A DNA stretch of 64,000 bases from Gammaproteobacteria bacterium. Its GTDB lineage: Bacteria > Pseudomonadota > Gammaproteobacteria > Steroidobacterales > Steroidobacteraceae. A program made the translations under genes and the position numbers. The notes under the pieces are model-generated. The model was not told where the DNA came from. It was given only the letters and a program-made list of their open reading frames with translations, and ran no database searches. Location of the stretch: positions 17,614-81,613 of the forward strand of contig JANYJY010000043.1 of NCBI GenBank assembly GCA_025358295.1, written 5' to 3'. Numbering within the stretch: the stretch's first letter is position 1; each line of letters starts with the position of its first letter. This document shows, one piece after another, positions 1 through 9,076 of this stretch.

Positions 1-3000
1 GAATCCTCGCTGATTGCGGCGGCCGCAGGCTCATGCGGCGCCATGGTCTGCGCCACTGAGATCGAGCGCGGCTCATCGAGCGACAATTCCATGTCGAGGG
101 ATTCAACCGGCGGCGGCTGCACGACGAGCGCAGGAATGGCCGCCGGCGCGGAGGGCGGCGGGAGGGCCCCGGCAGGTGCTGCGACGGGTAATGCGGCTGC
201 GGCGGCGGGTGTTCGCGACGGATTCGCCAATTCACGGATTTGCGTTATCAGCGCCGTGGCGCCGGCCGGCAGCGTTCCATTGCTCACCATATCGCGCATG
301 CCCGAGAGCGCGTCGAGGCTGGCTTGCATGATGTTGTAGGCGTTGTCGCCTCCCACTACCGAACCGCCGTCGATCTGGATCACCAAGGACTCGAGTTCAT
401 GACTCAAATCCCCCATGGCGGAGATGCCCGCCATTCGTGCACCGCCCTTGAGGGTGTGCAATTGGCGCTGCAGTTCAGCCACGCGCTCCTTATCCTTACG
501 GTCGAGATTCCAGGCCGTCAGCGACACTTCCGCGGCATCGAGCAGCTCAGTCGCCTCTTCGCTATAAATGTTCGCGATCTCGTGATCGAATTCCTCCGCC
601 GGCGGTTCGGGAGCGATTTCCTCGGGCACCGCTTTGAGCGACGGCATCATGGCCGACGCACTGGTATCAATGGCATCGCGGGCGATGGCCGCATCGACCT
701 CCGCCTCGATGTTGCGCAGACGGTCCAGCAACGACGACTGTTCCGTGAAAAACGCGGTCGATTCGTTGATATGCGATACCACGTTGTCGATGGCGTGAAC
801 CGCGTCGCCCAAGGTAACCAGCCCCTGGTCCGACAGGCCTTGGCCGCTGTCGAAGACTTTCCGCATCACCTGATTGAGCGGCTCGGTAATGCGAATGCCG
901 TGCCTTGCCTCGGCCATTTTCGAGCTGCCGCTCAAGGTGTGGATGGCACGGTACACAGCTTCCGGCAGATCGTGCGGCGGCGGCTGATCGGTGCGCTTGC
1001 GCAAATATTCGCGTATTTCGGCCAGATGGCTCGACGTTTCCTTGCTGTAGATGTCGTGCAGCAACGGATCCATTGCCGGCGGCGCAGCAGGCGCTGCGGC
1101 GGCGCGATCCGGTACGGCAGCGGCAGGAACCGCGGTTACCGTGGCCGTGCCGCGATCTTCTTGAGCCAGAGTCACCGTCCCTTGGTCCGCTTCGCGGCCA
1201 TCGGCGTAGGCAAAGGCGCGGGCCATCAGGGCCTCGATGGGTACGGAGTTTTGCCGCCCCGATTCCAACTGCTCCACCAATTGCGGCAGGGCAGCCACTG
1301 CGCTGCGCATCAAAGCCATCATTCCGGGAGTCCGCGACAGGGTCTTGTCCATGATCCTGTTAAGCAGATTCTCGATCGACCAGCCGAACTCGGCGATCGA
1401 GCGGGCACCGACCATGCGGCCGCTGCCCTTCAAGGTATGAAAACTGCGGCGCAGCAGAGCGAGCGACTCCAAATCCATGGGGTTTTGGTCCCACTGCGGG
1501 AAGCTGTTCTGAATCGACGCAATTTCCTCCTTGGCTTCCTCGATGAACAACTCGAGGAACTGCGGATCGACCGGCTCGGGCTCCGGCACCGCAATCAAGG
1601 GATGGGTTGCCGCATGCGCGCGCTTGGTGCGCTCCAGTGCAATCGTCTCGATCGGATCGATCTTGACCGTTTTGGCGGCTTCGCTGCTCGAGATACCGAT
1701 GTCCGGCACTCGCGACGGTGCTTCGTCCTCCAGCGTCCTGATGCACATCTCGGCGTTGTCCAGCATGTACCATGGATCGTTACGCCCGCTCTGCAGCGTT
1801 TCCATGTAGTACTCAATGCTGACGATGGCATCGGCTACCCGCTCCAAACGGAGGGCATCGGGCGCCGGCGCCCCCGGCTCAATCAACTTTCGAACCTGCG
1901 TGCCGATGGCGTCCATCAACTCGACCGCCCTGCCCTTGCCCAGCATCAAGAGTCCCGCGGTAATGCCTCGCAGCAGCTGCGGCACATTGTCGAGGCCCTG
2001 CGCGGTCGCATCGCCGGGCCTTTGTACGGCAATGGAAACAGCCTCCTTGATCCGAGCCATGTTGACGATGCACTCGCGCAACACCGCCTCGCTGACCAAT
2101 TTGAACTCGAGATCCTGGTCGGCCGGCAATTTGGCGGGCAAGCCATCGGGGGTCGTGGGCAAAATCAGGCGCACGAGCTGATCGTCGAGGCTGTCTTCGA
2201 CCGACAGCAAAACCCCGGCCACCTTGATCAGCGCATCGTCCGAAGGCGCCTTGCCATCGCCGACAATGGTGGCCAGTTCGGAAATCTCCTCCTGGACACG
2301 CTGACGCAATTCGCCGAGACCCAAGACGCCGAGCGTGTCGCTGATCTTCTTCAGCAACTCTAGCTGAGGCGCGAGTTCATCGCTGCGGCCGCCACCACGG
2401 CGCACGAAAATATCGAGAACATCCTTGACTTTGGAGAGGTCTTCCTTGATGGCGCTGGCGACCGTGCGCATCAGTTTTACGCTTGGCGCGGATAGGCTTT
2501 CGCGCTCATGTTCGATCGAGTCGTCGACCGGCAACAGTTCGGAAAGCTTGAACGAGGCGCGCACCGCCGCGATTCGCCCGCCCGAGGTCGTGGCCCGAGC
2601 GACGTAGTAAAGCAGGTTGTTCAATAAATCGACCGGCGGGTCCTCGCAATAGCGCGCCTCACCGATTTCATAGAGCGTCTTGATCTGCCGGTCCGCTTGA
2701 CCCAGCAATCGCTTGAGAGTGGCGCTGCCTTCCAGCCCATTGGCGCGAACCGCCTCGAGTATGGCGCCGGTGACCCACCACAACTGAAAAACGGGCTGCG
2801 TGGTCGCGACCTGCTCGAGCTTCTCGGCCACCTTCGCCAGAATCTCCAGATTCTGCACGGCGCGTTCGCCCCGGATATAGCCCAGGAGGCCTATCTGGAA
2901 GCGCGGCCGCAGACGCCTCGCCCATTGCGCCACGGAAATCGTCTGCTCGCCCTGCCGCTGTGATTGCGGCTGCGCCGGCTGATCGGATTTCAGATTGAGC

Positions 3001-3422
3001 AGCAGCAGGGTTCCCTCGGACAACAAGGGGCTCCCGCGCACTGACCGTAGATCGTTGAGCAGGGGCAACAACACCAACGCCAGATCCCTGCCGCCCGACA
3101 GAACTCTCTCCAGGTAGGTCGGCAGCTGCACCATGGCGCGCATCAAGGCATCGAGGCCGTCCATGTGGCGTTTCTGATCGTTCTCCGAGCTCAGCAAGTA
3201 GCGGGTGACATGCTCCATCTCCTCGGCAAGCAAGGCGGCGCCGTATACCTCGACCAGGCGCAGCACCCCATGCGCGGAGTGAAGCTGATCGGCGCACTTC
3301 TCGAGCGACGCGCGTTGATCGGGTCGCTCGGCGTACGCCTCGAGCGAGGCACGCGCATCGTTCAGGGTCGTCGCCAGTTCTTTGGCGACGATGTGCAGAG
3401 TTTGGGAACTGATGTCGGTCAT
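1..3422 (-). CDS. chpA: ChpA-type hybrid CheA histidine kinase of the Pil-Chp system (3' end beyond window)
   Basis: The open frame starts at ATG 3422 (MTDISSQTLHIVAKELA...) and stays open to base 1, so about 1140 N-terminal residues are visible. The start region resembles the degenerate N-terminal Hpt/PilL module (YGAALLAEEMEHVTRYLL). At least three phosphotransfer motifs follow: FHTLKGSGRMVGA (His about 662), IHTLSGSSKMAEA (His about 828) and LHTLKGGARMAG (His about 989), separated by Ala/Pro-rich linkers. The family's CheA kinase, CheW and receiver domains would lie beyond the left edge. In the Pil-Chp pathway this kinase signals from PilJ to PilG and PilH to control pilus extension, retraction and surface-induced cAMP. 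It follows pilJ by 19 bp as the last visible gene of the minus-strand operon; pilK is missing between them. Confidence 0.93.
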   Translation of the reverse strand, partial: MTDISSQTLHIVAKELATTLNDARASLEAYAERPDQRASLEKCADQLHSAHGVLRLVEVYGAALLAEEMEHVTRYLLSSENDQKRHMDGLDALMRAMVQLPTYLERVLSGGRDLALVLLPLLNDLRSVRGSPLLSEGTLLLLNLKSDQPAQPQSQRQGEQTISVAQWARRLRPRFQIGLLGYIRGERAVQNLEILAKVAEKLEQVATTQPVFQLWWVTGAILEAVRANGLEGSATLKRLLGQADRQIKTLYEIGEARYCEDPPVDLLNNLLYYVARATTSGGRIAAVRASFKLSELLPVDDSIEHERESLSAPSVKLMRTVASAIKEDLSKVKDVLDIFVRRGGGRSDELAPQLELLKKISDTLGVLGLGELRQRVQEEISELATIVGDGKAPSDDALIKVAGVLLSVEDSLDDQLVRLILPTTPDGLPAKLPADQDLEFKLVSEAVLRECIVNMARIKEAVSIAVQRPGDATAQGLDNVPQLLRGITAGLLMLGKGRAVELMDAIGTQVRKLIEPGAPAPDALRLERVADAIVSIEYYMETLQSGRNDPWYMLDNAEMCIRTLEDEAPSRVPDIGISSSEAAKTVKIDPIETIALERTKRAHAATHPLIAVPEPEPVDPQFLELFIEEAKEEIASIQNSFPQWDQNPMDLESLALLRRSFHTLKGSGRMVGARSIAEFGWSIENLLNRIMDKTLSRTPGMMALMRSAVAALPQLVEQLESGRQNSVPIEALMARAFAYADGREADQGTVTLAQEDRGTATVTAVPAAAVPDRAAAAPAAPPAMDPLLHDIYSKETSSHLAEIREYLRKRTDQPPPHDLPEAVYRAIHTLSGSSKMAEARHGIRITEPLNQVMRKVFDSGQGLSDQGLVTLGDAVHAIDNVVSHINESTAFFTEQSSLLDRLRNIEAEVDAAIARDAIDTSASAMMPSLKAVPEEIAPEPPAEEFDHEIANIYSEEATELLDAAEVSLTAWNLDRKDKERVAELQRQLHTLKGGARMAGISAMGDLSHELESLVIQIDGGSVVGGDNAYNIMQASLDALSGMRDMVSNGTLPAGATALITQIRELANPSRTPAAAAALPVAAPAGALPPPSAPAAIPALVVQPPPVESLDMELSLDEPRSISVAQTMAPHEPAAAAISED

Positions 3423-3441
3423 GCCGGAATCGTCTCGAGCA

Positions 3442-5571
3442 CTAGGCGCCGAAGCCGCTGGCCTTGCGCATTTTTCCAGTGCTGCCCGCGCCTGCGTTGC
3501 CCGTACCGGCGTTGCCCGTACCAGCATTGCCTGCGCCGGCGACATTCGATGGTGAGCTCACCGCCGGTAGGCGCGGTGAAGAAGTGGCGCCCACAGTGGT
3601 CGTGCCACCGCCGTAGTCCGGCAGGCGAAATCCTGCCACCGACTTGCGCAGCTGCGCCGACAAGGCCGCCAGTTTTGCGATCGATGTGGATGTCGCCGTG
3701 GAACCATCGGCCGTCTGCGTCGAAATTTCACGTACGACTTGCATGTTCTTCGAAATATTCCCAGACGCGACCGCCTGCTGGCGTGCGCTGGCCGATATGT
3801 TTTGCACCAAGCTCGCAATCTGCTTCGACACCTGCTCTATTTCCTCGAGCGCGGCTCCCGCGTTCTCGGCGAGCAGTGCGCCGCCCACCACATCGGTGGT
3901 GCTGCGCTCCATGGAGACGACCGCCTCATTGGTATCGGTCTGGATGGTGCGGACCAGTACTTCAATCTGCTTGGTGGCATTCGCAGCCCGCTCCGCCAGC
4001 CTCTGCACCTCATCCGCCACCACCGCGAAACCGCGTCCCGCCTCGCCTGCCATAGACGCTTGAATGGAGGCATTGAGCGCCAGAATATTGGTCTGCTCGG
4101 CGATGTCGTTGATCAGCTCGACGATGTTGCCGATTTCCTGGGAGCTTTCCCCCAGGCGCTTGATGCGCTTGCTGGTTTCTTGGATGGTCTCACGAATCGC
4201 ATTCATGCCATCGATGGTCCGGCGCACGGCGTCGCCGCCCTTATGGGCGATATCGACCGAATGCCTGGCCACATCCGAGCAGCGTTCCGAATTGCCGGAT
4301 ACTTCTTCGATGGATGAAGCCATGTCGGCCATGGATTCACTGGCCGAGGAAATCTGTCTCGACTGCGCGCTGCTTGCCTTCGCCATGTGCGCGGCGGCCG
4401 CTTGAGTCTGCTTGGTTGCCCCGTCCAATTGAATGGCGCTGTCGTTGATCGTCGTGACCAGCTCGCGTAAGGCCTCTATTGCATAGTTGATCGAGTCCGC
4501 GATCGCGCCCGTGATGTCTTCGGTGACCGTGGCCTGCACCGTCAGATCGCCGTCCGCGAGGCTCGACAGCTCATCGAGCAAGCGCATGATGGCCTCTTGG
4601 TTGCGTTCGTTCTCGCGCACCCGAAGTTCGCTGCTGCGACGCACATTGGCTGACTTCAGATAGGTCCACCAGAGCGCAGCCAGTGAGACGAGCGCCAGCG
4701 CCAGTAACAGCAGAACCCACGGCTTGTAGCTCGTGCCGGTATCGGCTTTCGTCGCGGGCGCATTTCCCAGGTCGGCAGCCAGGCTGCTGGCCACGGTGGG
4801 GAGGCCACGAGCCGCCGCTTGGGCCCTGGAAAGAGCTTCAGCTGCTCCGATGGCCTTACGGACGCTATTGCCGTATTGCTGATTGCGGGCGACGACCGTC
4901 TTCAAGCGCTGTTCGGCATCCGCGCCGGTAACCCGCGGCAGGGCCAGCCCGGATTCTTCGCCGGACAGACCGCGCATGACCTGATTGAGAAATTCCAAAC
5001 TATCGGCCAGCCGCTGCGCCGCAGGCGCCGCATCGCTCACCCCCGAAGCTAGGCCGTTCAAATCCTGTTGAATGCGCTGAACCATGAGTTCAAACCGCTC
5101 CAGGTAGCGGCTCATACCGTCGAGCTTCTGCGCGCCGACGGCGCTGGCAAGATCGCCCAGTTCGGACAGCAACTTGGGCGCCAGTTCCCGCGCCTCTCGA
5201 TTTGAGCCCTGAATGGCCTCTACGGCGGCGCGGGCATCGCCGACCGTGCTCACACCGTCGCTTAATTTGGCCCAGTTGGCATTGGCGCCCGCGCCGCCCA
5301 CACCAATGTCCGGCGCCTCGGCCCGCAAGGTCTTGAGCCGCGCGGCACTTCTCGCCAGCGCATCGAACGAGCTTGCTTCACCGCGCAGGGCGTTCTGCGC
5401 CTCGAACGGTATGCGTTGCGCCACCAGAGACAGCTCGGCCGGCGCCTGCGCCGGCGTAGCGTTGCGCGTGAGCAGCGTCAATGCGGCGGCTCCGGCCAGG
5501 CAAAGCACGATCAGCGCCGCCAGCACCGGTAAGAAATTCGTCCCAATACCCGAGTCGTTTCGCGTAGTCAT
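3442..5571 (-). CDS. pilJ: PilJ methyl-accepting chemotaxis protein of the Pil-Chp system
   Basis: The 709-residue inner-membrane receptor feeds the ChpA kinase. TM1 lies at residues about 14-36, followed by two PilJ-type periplasmic helical repeats (VAQRIPFEAQNALRGEA and FELMVQRIQQDLN). TM2 is at about 283-305 (PWVLLLLALALVSLAALWW), then a HAMP region and a long coiled-coil signalling domain with the MCP hairpin tip, centred on NDIAEQTNILALNASIQAS. The C-terminus carries a short Gly-Asn-Ala-Gly/Thr repeat after a Ser/Pro-rich linker, coded by a 15-bp tandem repeat near 3485-3535. The gene sits 18 bp after pilI and 19 bp before chpA. The pilK methyltransferase gene that usually follows pilJ is not here. 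Confidence 0.95.
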   Translation of the reverse strand: MTTRNDSGIGTNFLPVLAALIVLCLAGAAALTLLTRNATPAQAPAELSLVAQRIPFEAQNALRGEASSFDALARSAARLKTLRAEAPDIGVGGAGANANWAKLSDGVSTVGDARAAVEAIQGSNREARELAPKLLSELGDLASAVGAQKLDGMSRYLERFELMVQRIQQDLNGLASGVSDAAPAAQRLADSLEFLNQVMRGLSGEESGLALPRVTGADAEQRLKTVVARNQQYGNSVRKAIGAAEALSRAQAAARGLPTVASSLAADLGNAPATKADTGTSYKPWVLLLLALALVSLAALWWTYLKSANVRRSSELRVRENERNQEAIMRLLDELSSLADGDLTVQATVTEDITGAIADSINYAIEALRELVTTINDSAIQLDGATKQTQAAAAHMAKASSAQSRQISSASESMADMASSIEEVSGNSERCSDVARHSVDIAHKGGDAVRRTIDGMNAIRETIQETSKRIKRLGESSQEIGNIVELINDIAEQTNILALNASIQASMAGEAGRGFAVVADEVQRLAERAANATKQIEVLVRTIQTDTNEAVVSMERSTTDVVGGALLAENAGAALEEIEQVSKQIASLVQNISASARQQAVASGNISKNMQVVREISTQTADGSTATSTSIAKLAALSAQLRKSVAGFRLPDYGGGTTTVGATSSPRLPAVSSPSNVAGAGNAGTGNAGTGNAGAGSTGKMRKASGFGA

Positions 5572-5589
5572 TGTTGGTTCTGCCGGAAC

Positions 5590-6168
5590 TTAGCTCGCGG
5601 CCTGTAAAAAACTCTGGCTCTCAACCAAACTCTTCAAGCTCAACACCGGCCAAACTTCGCCGCCGCGGCGAAAGGCGCCGGCAAGGTAGCTATCGCAGCG
5701 AATCACGGTCGGCGGGGCCTCGGCGTTGAACTCCGTCTCTGCGAAGCGCCTGAAACCCAATACCTCGTCCACCATGAGCCCGGCCGGAATTTCCCGGTGA
5801 TTGACCACGACGACGCGGGTATTGCGGCCGGACGCGGTCGCTCCGCTGCCGAGAAATTGCCGTAAATCCAGCATCGGCAGCAATTGCCCGCGTATGTTCG
5901 CCAGCCCCTTGACCCAGCCTTTCGCACCGGGGATGCGGGTAACCACCGCGGGATAGCCCAAAACCTCACGAGTCTCCTCGCGAGCCACCAAAAACGTCTC
6001 GCCGCCCATGCGAAATGCCACGCCTACCCATTCTTGGCCGGCACTGACTTCCGGAACGCTGCCCGCAGTCACGGCGCGGCTGCGCTTCTCCAATTCCTTG
6101 AGCAATTCAAACGGCCGGTCGCGCAAGCTCCGTAAGCTGGTTTCGGTCCCGCTCATCGTGCTCGTCAT
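5590..6168 (-). CDS. pilI: PilI CheW-like adaptor
   Basis: A single CheW domain protein that couples PilJ to the ChpA kinase in the cytoplasm. I place the start at ATG 6168 (MTSTMSGTETSLRSL), which overlaps the TGA of pilH as ATGA and gives 192 residues; an in-frame extension upstream would run through pilH and has no support. ATG 6156 (MSGTETS) is also possible. CheW landmarks are VGVAFRMGGETFLVAREETREVLGYP, the conserved VKGLANIRGQLLPMLDLRQFLG, and MVDEVLGFRRFAE. The ATGA overlap suggests translational coupling in the order pilG-pilH-pilI-pilJ-chpA. Confidence 0.92.
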   Translation of the reverse strand: MTSTMSGTETSLRSLRDRPFELLKELEKRSRAVTAGSVPEVSAGQEWVGVAFRMGGETFLVAREETREVLGYPAVVTRIPGAKGWVKGLANIRGQLLPMLDLRQFLGSGATASGRNTRVVVVNHREIPAGLMVDEVLGFRRFAETEFNAEAPPTVIRCDSYLAGAFRRGGEVWPVLSLKSLVESQSFLQAAS

Positions 6169-6530
6169 ACGGCCAGCGCGGCCTGTGCCTTCTCGACCAG
6201 AGCCTGTGCCGACACCGGCTTGACCAGATAATCGACGGCGCCTTGGCGCAGGCCCCATACCCGGTCCGTCTCCTGGCCCTTCGTGGTCACCATGATGATG
6301 GGGATCAACTTGGTTTCAGGGTCGTTGATGAGCATGCGTGTGGCTTGATAACCGTTGACACCGGGCATGACGATATCCATGAAAATGAGATCCGGCTTCA
6401 TGGCTTTCGCCTTGCGGACCCCTTCCTCACCGTTTTCGGCGGCCGCGGTCTTGAAACCGTGCTTCTCCAGGGCCTTCTGCATGACGAACACCTCGGTGGG
6501 TGAGTCGTCGACGATGAGGATTAGTGCCAT
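6165..6530 (-). CDS. pilH: PilH response regulator (stand-alone receiver)
   Basis: A 121-residue CheY-like receiver without an output domain. The start is placed at ATG 6530 (MALILIVDDSPTEVF) because homologues begin at this strand and a GGAG lies 9 nt upstream; the frame is also open from ATG 6548, which overlaps the pilG stop. The acidic pocket D8/D9, phosphoacceptor D52 (LIFMDIVMPG), T82/T83 and K104 (YLVKP) are all present, so it should be phosphorylated by ChpA. In the characterised system PilH opposes PilG and promotes retraction. Spacing to both neighbours is minimal, in keeping with one operon. Confidence 0.94.
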   Translation of the reverse strand: MALILIVDDSPTEVFVMQKALEKHGFKTAAAENGEEGVRKAKAMKPDLIFMDIVMPGVNGYQATRMLINDPETKLIPIIMVTTKGQETDRVWGLRQGAVDYLVKPVSAQALVEKAQAALAV

Positions 6531-6544
6531 GCCTGTGGTCTCCG

Positions 6545-6949
6545 TCATTTGCCGACGTGGGCTTCAATTGCGCCCAATAACTCATCTTTTGTGAACGGCT
6601 TGGTCAAATAGTGCTCCGAACCCACAATGCGGCCGCGGGCCCGGTCGAACAGGCCGTCCTTGCTCGACAGCATGATGACCGGAATTTGCCTGAACACCTT
6701 GTTGTGCTTGATGAGCGAACAGGTCTGATAGCCATCGAGCCTTGGCATCATGATGTCCACGAACACGATGTCGGGCTGATGATCGGCGATCTTGGAAAGC
6801 GCGTCGAACCCATCCACAGCCGTGAACACCTCGCAGCCCTCCTTGGTCAGAAGGGTCTCCGCTGTCCGCCGGATGGTCTTGCTGTCGTCGATCACGAGAA
6901 CTTTGAGTCCCGTGAGTTTCGGCTTGGCCGTACTGATCATGTTCTCCAT
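6545..6949 (-). CDS. pilG: PilG response regulator (stand-alone receiver)
   Basis: A 134-residue receiver, close to the usual PilG length. The start at ATG 6949 (MENMISTAKPKLTGLKVLVIDDSKTIRRTAE) is preceded by AGGA at a normal distance; the frame stays open upstream but that part looks non-coding. The acidic pocket VIDD, phosphoacceptor IVFVDIMMPRLDG, VIMLSSKDG and the Lys in YLTKPFTKDELL are intact. It is the first gene of the minus-strand Pil-Chp operon and is divergent from gshB, as I remember for Pseudomonas. In that system PilG promotes pilus extension. Confidence 0.95.
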   Translation of the reverse strand: MENMISTAKPKLTGLKVLVIDDSKTIRRTAETLLTKEGCEVFTAVDGFDALSKIADHQPDIVFVDIMMPRLDGYQTCSLIKHNKVFRQIPVIMLSSKDGLFDRARGRIVGSEHYLTKPFTKDELLGAIEAHVGK

Positions 6950-7187
6950 GAATCTGTCCTTTGGGGACCTCGAGTCGACGCGTTCGTAGGTGCTGGAATC
7001 TTGTGGCTTTTTAACATATCCAGGCCTCGCAAGCCACGGTATGGGGTCGACATTTCGCGGTAAGCTGGCGTAAACAACGGTGGCGTGGTTCACAGTTTTC
7101 TCAAGAGAGGCGACGGGACGCCTGCCGGCCCTGCGTACGCTAGACTGCAAAGCCTTGAGATTTTTTTGAGATCCTGAAGGAATGAAC
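6950..7187. promoter_or_regulatory. Divergent promoter region pilG / gshB
   Basis: About 240 bp between two divergent starts must hold promoters for both the Pil-Chp operon and the gshB operon. I see no convincing paired -35/-10 on either strand. Just before gshB there is a short direct repeat (TTGAGAT and TTTGAGATC) around a T-run, then the AAGGA ribosome-binding site at 7177-7181. Confidence 0.4.
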
Positions 7188-8150
7188 ATGTCTCCCCGCG
7201 TCCGTCTCGTCGTGGTCATGGACCCCATCGAAGCGATAAAGCCCGCCAAGGACAGCACTTTGGCGATGTTGTTGGCGGCCCAGGCGCGCGGCTGGGAACT
7301 GTATTACGCGGAACAAAAGGACCTTTGGCTGCGCGACGGCATCGCCTGGGGTCGTCTGGCACCGCTGCAGGTGTTTGATGACCTTGCTGCCTGGTTTGTG
7401 CGGGGCACGGTTCAAATCGCCAAACTCGGGGATTTCGACGCAATCCTGATGCGCAAGGATCCGCCTTTCGACACCGAATACATCTACACCACGTACATTC
7501 TGGATCGCGCCGAGGCCCAGGGCGCATTGGTGTGCAACCGGCCGCAGGGATTGCGGGACATGAATGAGAAGGTTTACACCGCGTGGTTTCCCGAGTGCTG
7601 CGCCCCGACGCTTATCACCCGCGATATGCACGACATGAGCGAGTTCCTGCGTGAACACGGCAAGGCCGTGTGCAAGCCCCTACACGGCATGGGCGGCAGG
7701 TCCATCTTCGTCTTGGAACAGGGTGACAAGAACCGGAATGTCGTATTCGAATCCTTGACCGGGTACGGCACCCAATACGCCATCGTGCAGAAGTACCTGC
7801 CTGCAATCGTGACTGCGGGCGATTGCCGCGTGATCCTGGTGGACGGAGAACCGGTGCCTTTTGCGCTCGTGCGGATACCGACACCGGACGACAACCGCGG
7901 CAATCTCGCCGCGGGCGCGCGCGCCGAGAGCCGTCCCCTCAACGAGCGCGACCGTTGGCTCTGCGCGCAAATCGGTCCGAAGCTCAAAGCCGCCGGAATG
8001 ATCTTCGTGGGCTTGGATGTCATCGGAGAATACGTGACCGAAATCAACGTCACGAGCCCGACCGGAATTCGCGAGCTCAACAAGAAGCATGGGATCGACA
8101 TCGGAGCCATGCTGATTGAGGCTATTCACCGGAAACTGAACGCAGCGTGA
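7188..8150 (+). CDS. gshB: Glutathione synthetase (ATP-grasp)
   Basis: Joins gamma-glutamylcysteine and glycine with ATP to make glutathione. The protein begins MSPRVRLVVVMDPIEAIKPAKDSTLAML, matching the GshB N-terminus (VMDPI...KKDSxxAML). ATG 7188 has AAGGA with a 6-nt spacer; ATG 7182 abuts the same AAGGA and is less likely. Family landmarks include MRKDPPFDTEYIYTTYIL, NRPQGLRDMNEK, KPLHGMGGRSIFVL (ATP-grasp), VILVDGEPVPFALVRIP, and FVGLDVIGEYVTEINVTSPTG (Mg/ATP-binding, C-terminal). The length, about 320 residues, is normal. The stop overlaps the GTG of the next gene (GTGA). Confidence 0.97.
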   Translation: MSPRVRLVVVMDPIEAIKPAKDSTLAMLLAAQARGWELYYAEQKDLWLRDGIAWGRLAPLQVFDDLAAWFVRGTVQIAKLGDFDAILMRKDPPFDTEYIYTTYILDRAEAQGALVCNRPQGLRDMNEKVYTAWFPECCAPTLITRDMHDMSEFLREHGKAVCKPLHGMGGRSIFVLEQGDKNRNVVFESLTGYGTQYAIVQKYLPAIVTAGDCRVILVDGEPVPFALVRIPTPDDNRGNLAAGARAESRPLNERDRWLCAQIGPKLKAAGMIFVGLDVIGEYVTEINVTSPTGIRELNKKHGIDIGAMLIEAIHRKLNAA

Positions 8151-9076
8151 CGTCGGAAACCTATCAAGGCGGTGAAATGCTGGCCGCCGGGCTGCCGCCC
8201 GCGAGCGACCGCATGCTGACGACCTGCTTTTTGGCGGCTCTCTTCCATGGCATCGTGATCTTGGGGGTGACGTTCAGCTCGCCGGGCAACAAATCGAACG
8301 ACGGGGGGGCGCCGGCGCTGGAGGTGGTCCTGGTCAACGACGAGGCGCCGAGCGTGGCAAGCAACCCCAATGCGCAGTACCTCTCCGAGCGCAGCCAGAA
8401 AGGATCCGGCAATACGTTGAAGCGCGAGCGCGCCTTGATCCCAAAATCATCCCTGTTGCCGGTCGAGCGCTCGGGCATTCCGAGCGGCGACGGCGTGGCA
8501 GCTCAGCAGGTGGGAAGCGACACGGGCAACGAGGAACTGATCGCGACTCTAAGGCCGTCGCAGAAAATCCTGTACTTTGCTTCGCCCACAGCCGCCAAGG
8601 AATCAACCCAGCTGCCCCTGTTGCTCGAGAAGCGGCCGGATCTTGCGATGACTCCGAACGACGACGGAGTGGCACTGCGAATGCGCGGTGAGTCAACTCA
8701 TCAGCTTTGGATTGCCGCGGACACGCGGGAATCCGATGTCGCCGTTTACCTGGACAGCTGGCGGCGCAAAGTCGAGCGGGTCGGCACGATCAATTTCCCC
8801 GACGTCGCGCGGCGCTACAAGCTGTCGGGCACGCCGGTAATCGAAGTCACCATCAGCGCGGACGGCAAACTGCTGCAAACCGCCGTCAGCCGCAGCAGCG
8901 GGCACGTGGAAATCGACGAGGCCGCCATGAGGATTCTCAAGCTTGCCGCTCCCTTCGATCCCTTTCCCGCAGAATTGAGCGTGAAACACGACGAAATACG
9001 CATTGCGTATGAATGGCAGTTTCTAGGCGGCGCTTCGCAGGGCACCGCAGTCTTTTATTCGGAGCCGGGCCATTAG
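8147..9076 (+). CDS. TonB-family energy transducer (TonB3-like)
   Basis: A 309-residue protein with one N-terminal membrane anchor (about residues 23-43, MLTTCFLAALFHGIVILGVTF), a long polar periplasmic stretch and a C-terminal TonB domain (GTINFPDVARRYKLSGTPVIEVTISADGKL, AAMRILKLAAPFDPFP). The start is taken as GTG 8147, overlapping the gshB stop; an in-frame ATG ten codons on is an alternative. The position after gshB matches the tonB3 locus of Pseudomonas, where the homologue affects twitching motility. The middle region lacks a long Pro-Glu/Pro-Lys spacer, so energising of outer-membrane receptors is likely but not certain. Confidence 0.85.
   Translation: MTSETYQGGEMLAAGLPPASDRMLTTCFLAALFHGIVILGVTFSSPGNKSNDGGAPALEVVLVNDEAPSVASNPNAQYLSERSQKGSGNTLKRERALIPKSSLLPVERSGIPSGDGVAAQQVGSDTGNEELIATLRPSQKILYFASPTAAKESTQLPLLLEKRPDLAMTPNDDGVALRMRGESTHQLWIAADTRESDVAVYLDSWRRKVERVGTINFPDVARRYKLSGTPVIEVTISADGKLLQTAVSRSSGHVEIDEAAMRILKLAAPFDPFPAELSVKHDEIRIAYEWQFLGGASQGTAVFYSEPGH

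Noticed and set aside
240..2363. A 707-residue plus-strand open frame
   Set aside because: It is antisense to chpA, whose Hpt motifs are clear; Arg/His-rich composition marks it as a GC-driven shadow.
3480..3545. 15-bp tandem repeat at the end of pilJ, and a similar one at the start of ruvX (9650-9680)
   Set aside because: Low-complexity coding repeats in linker/tail regions; no sign of phase variation or an element.
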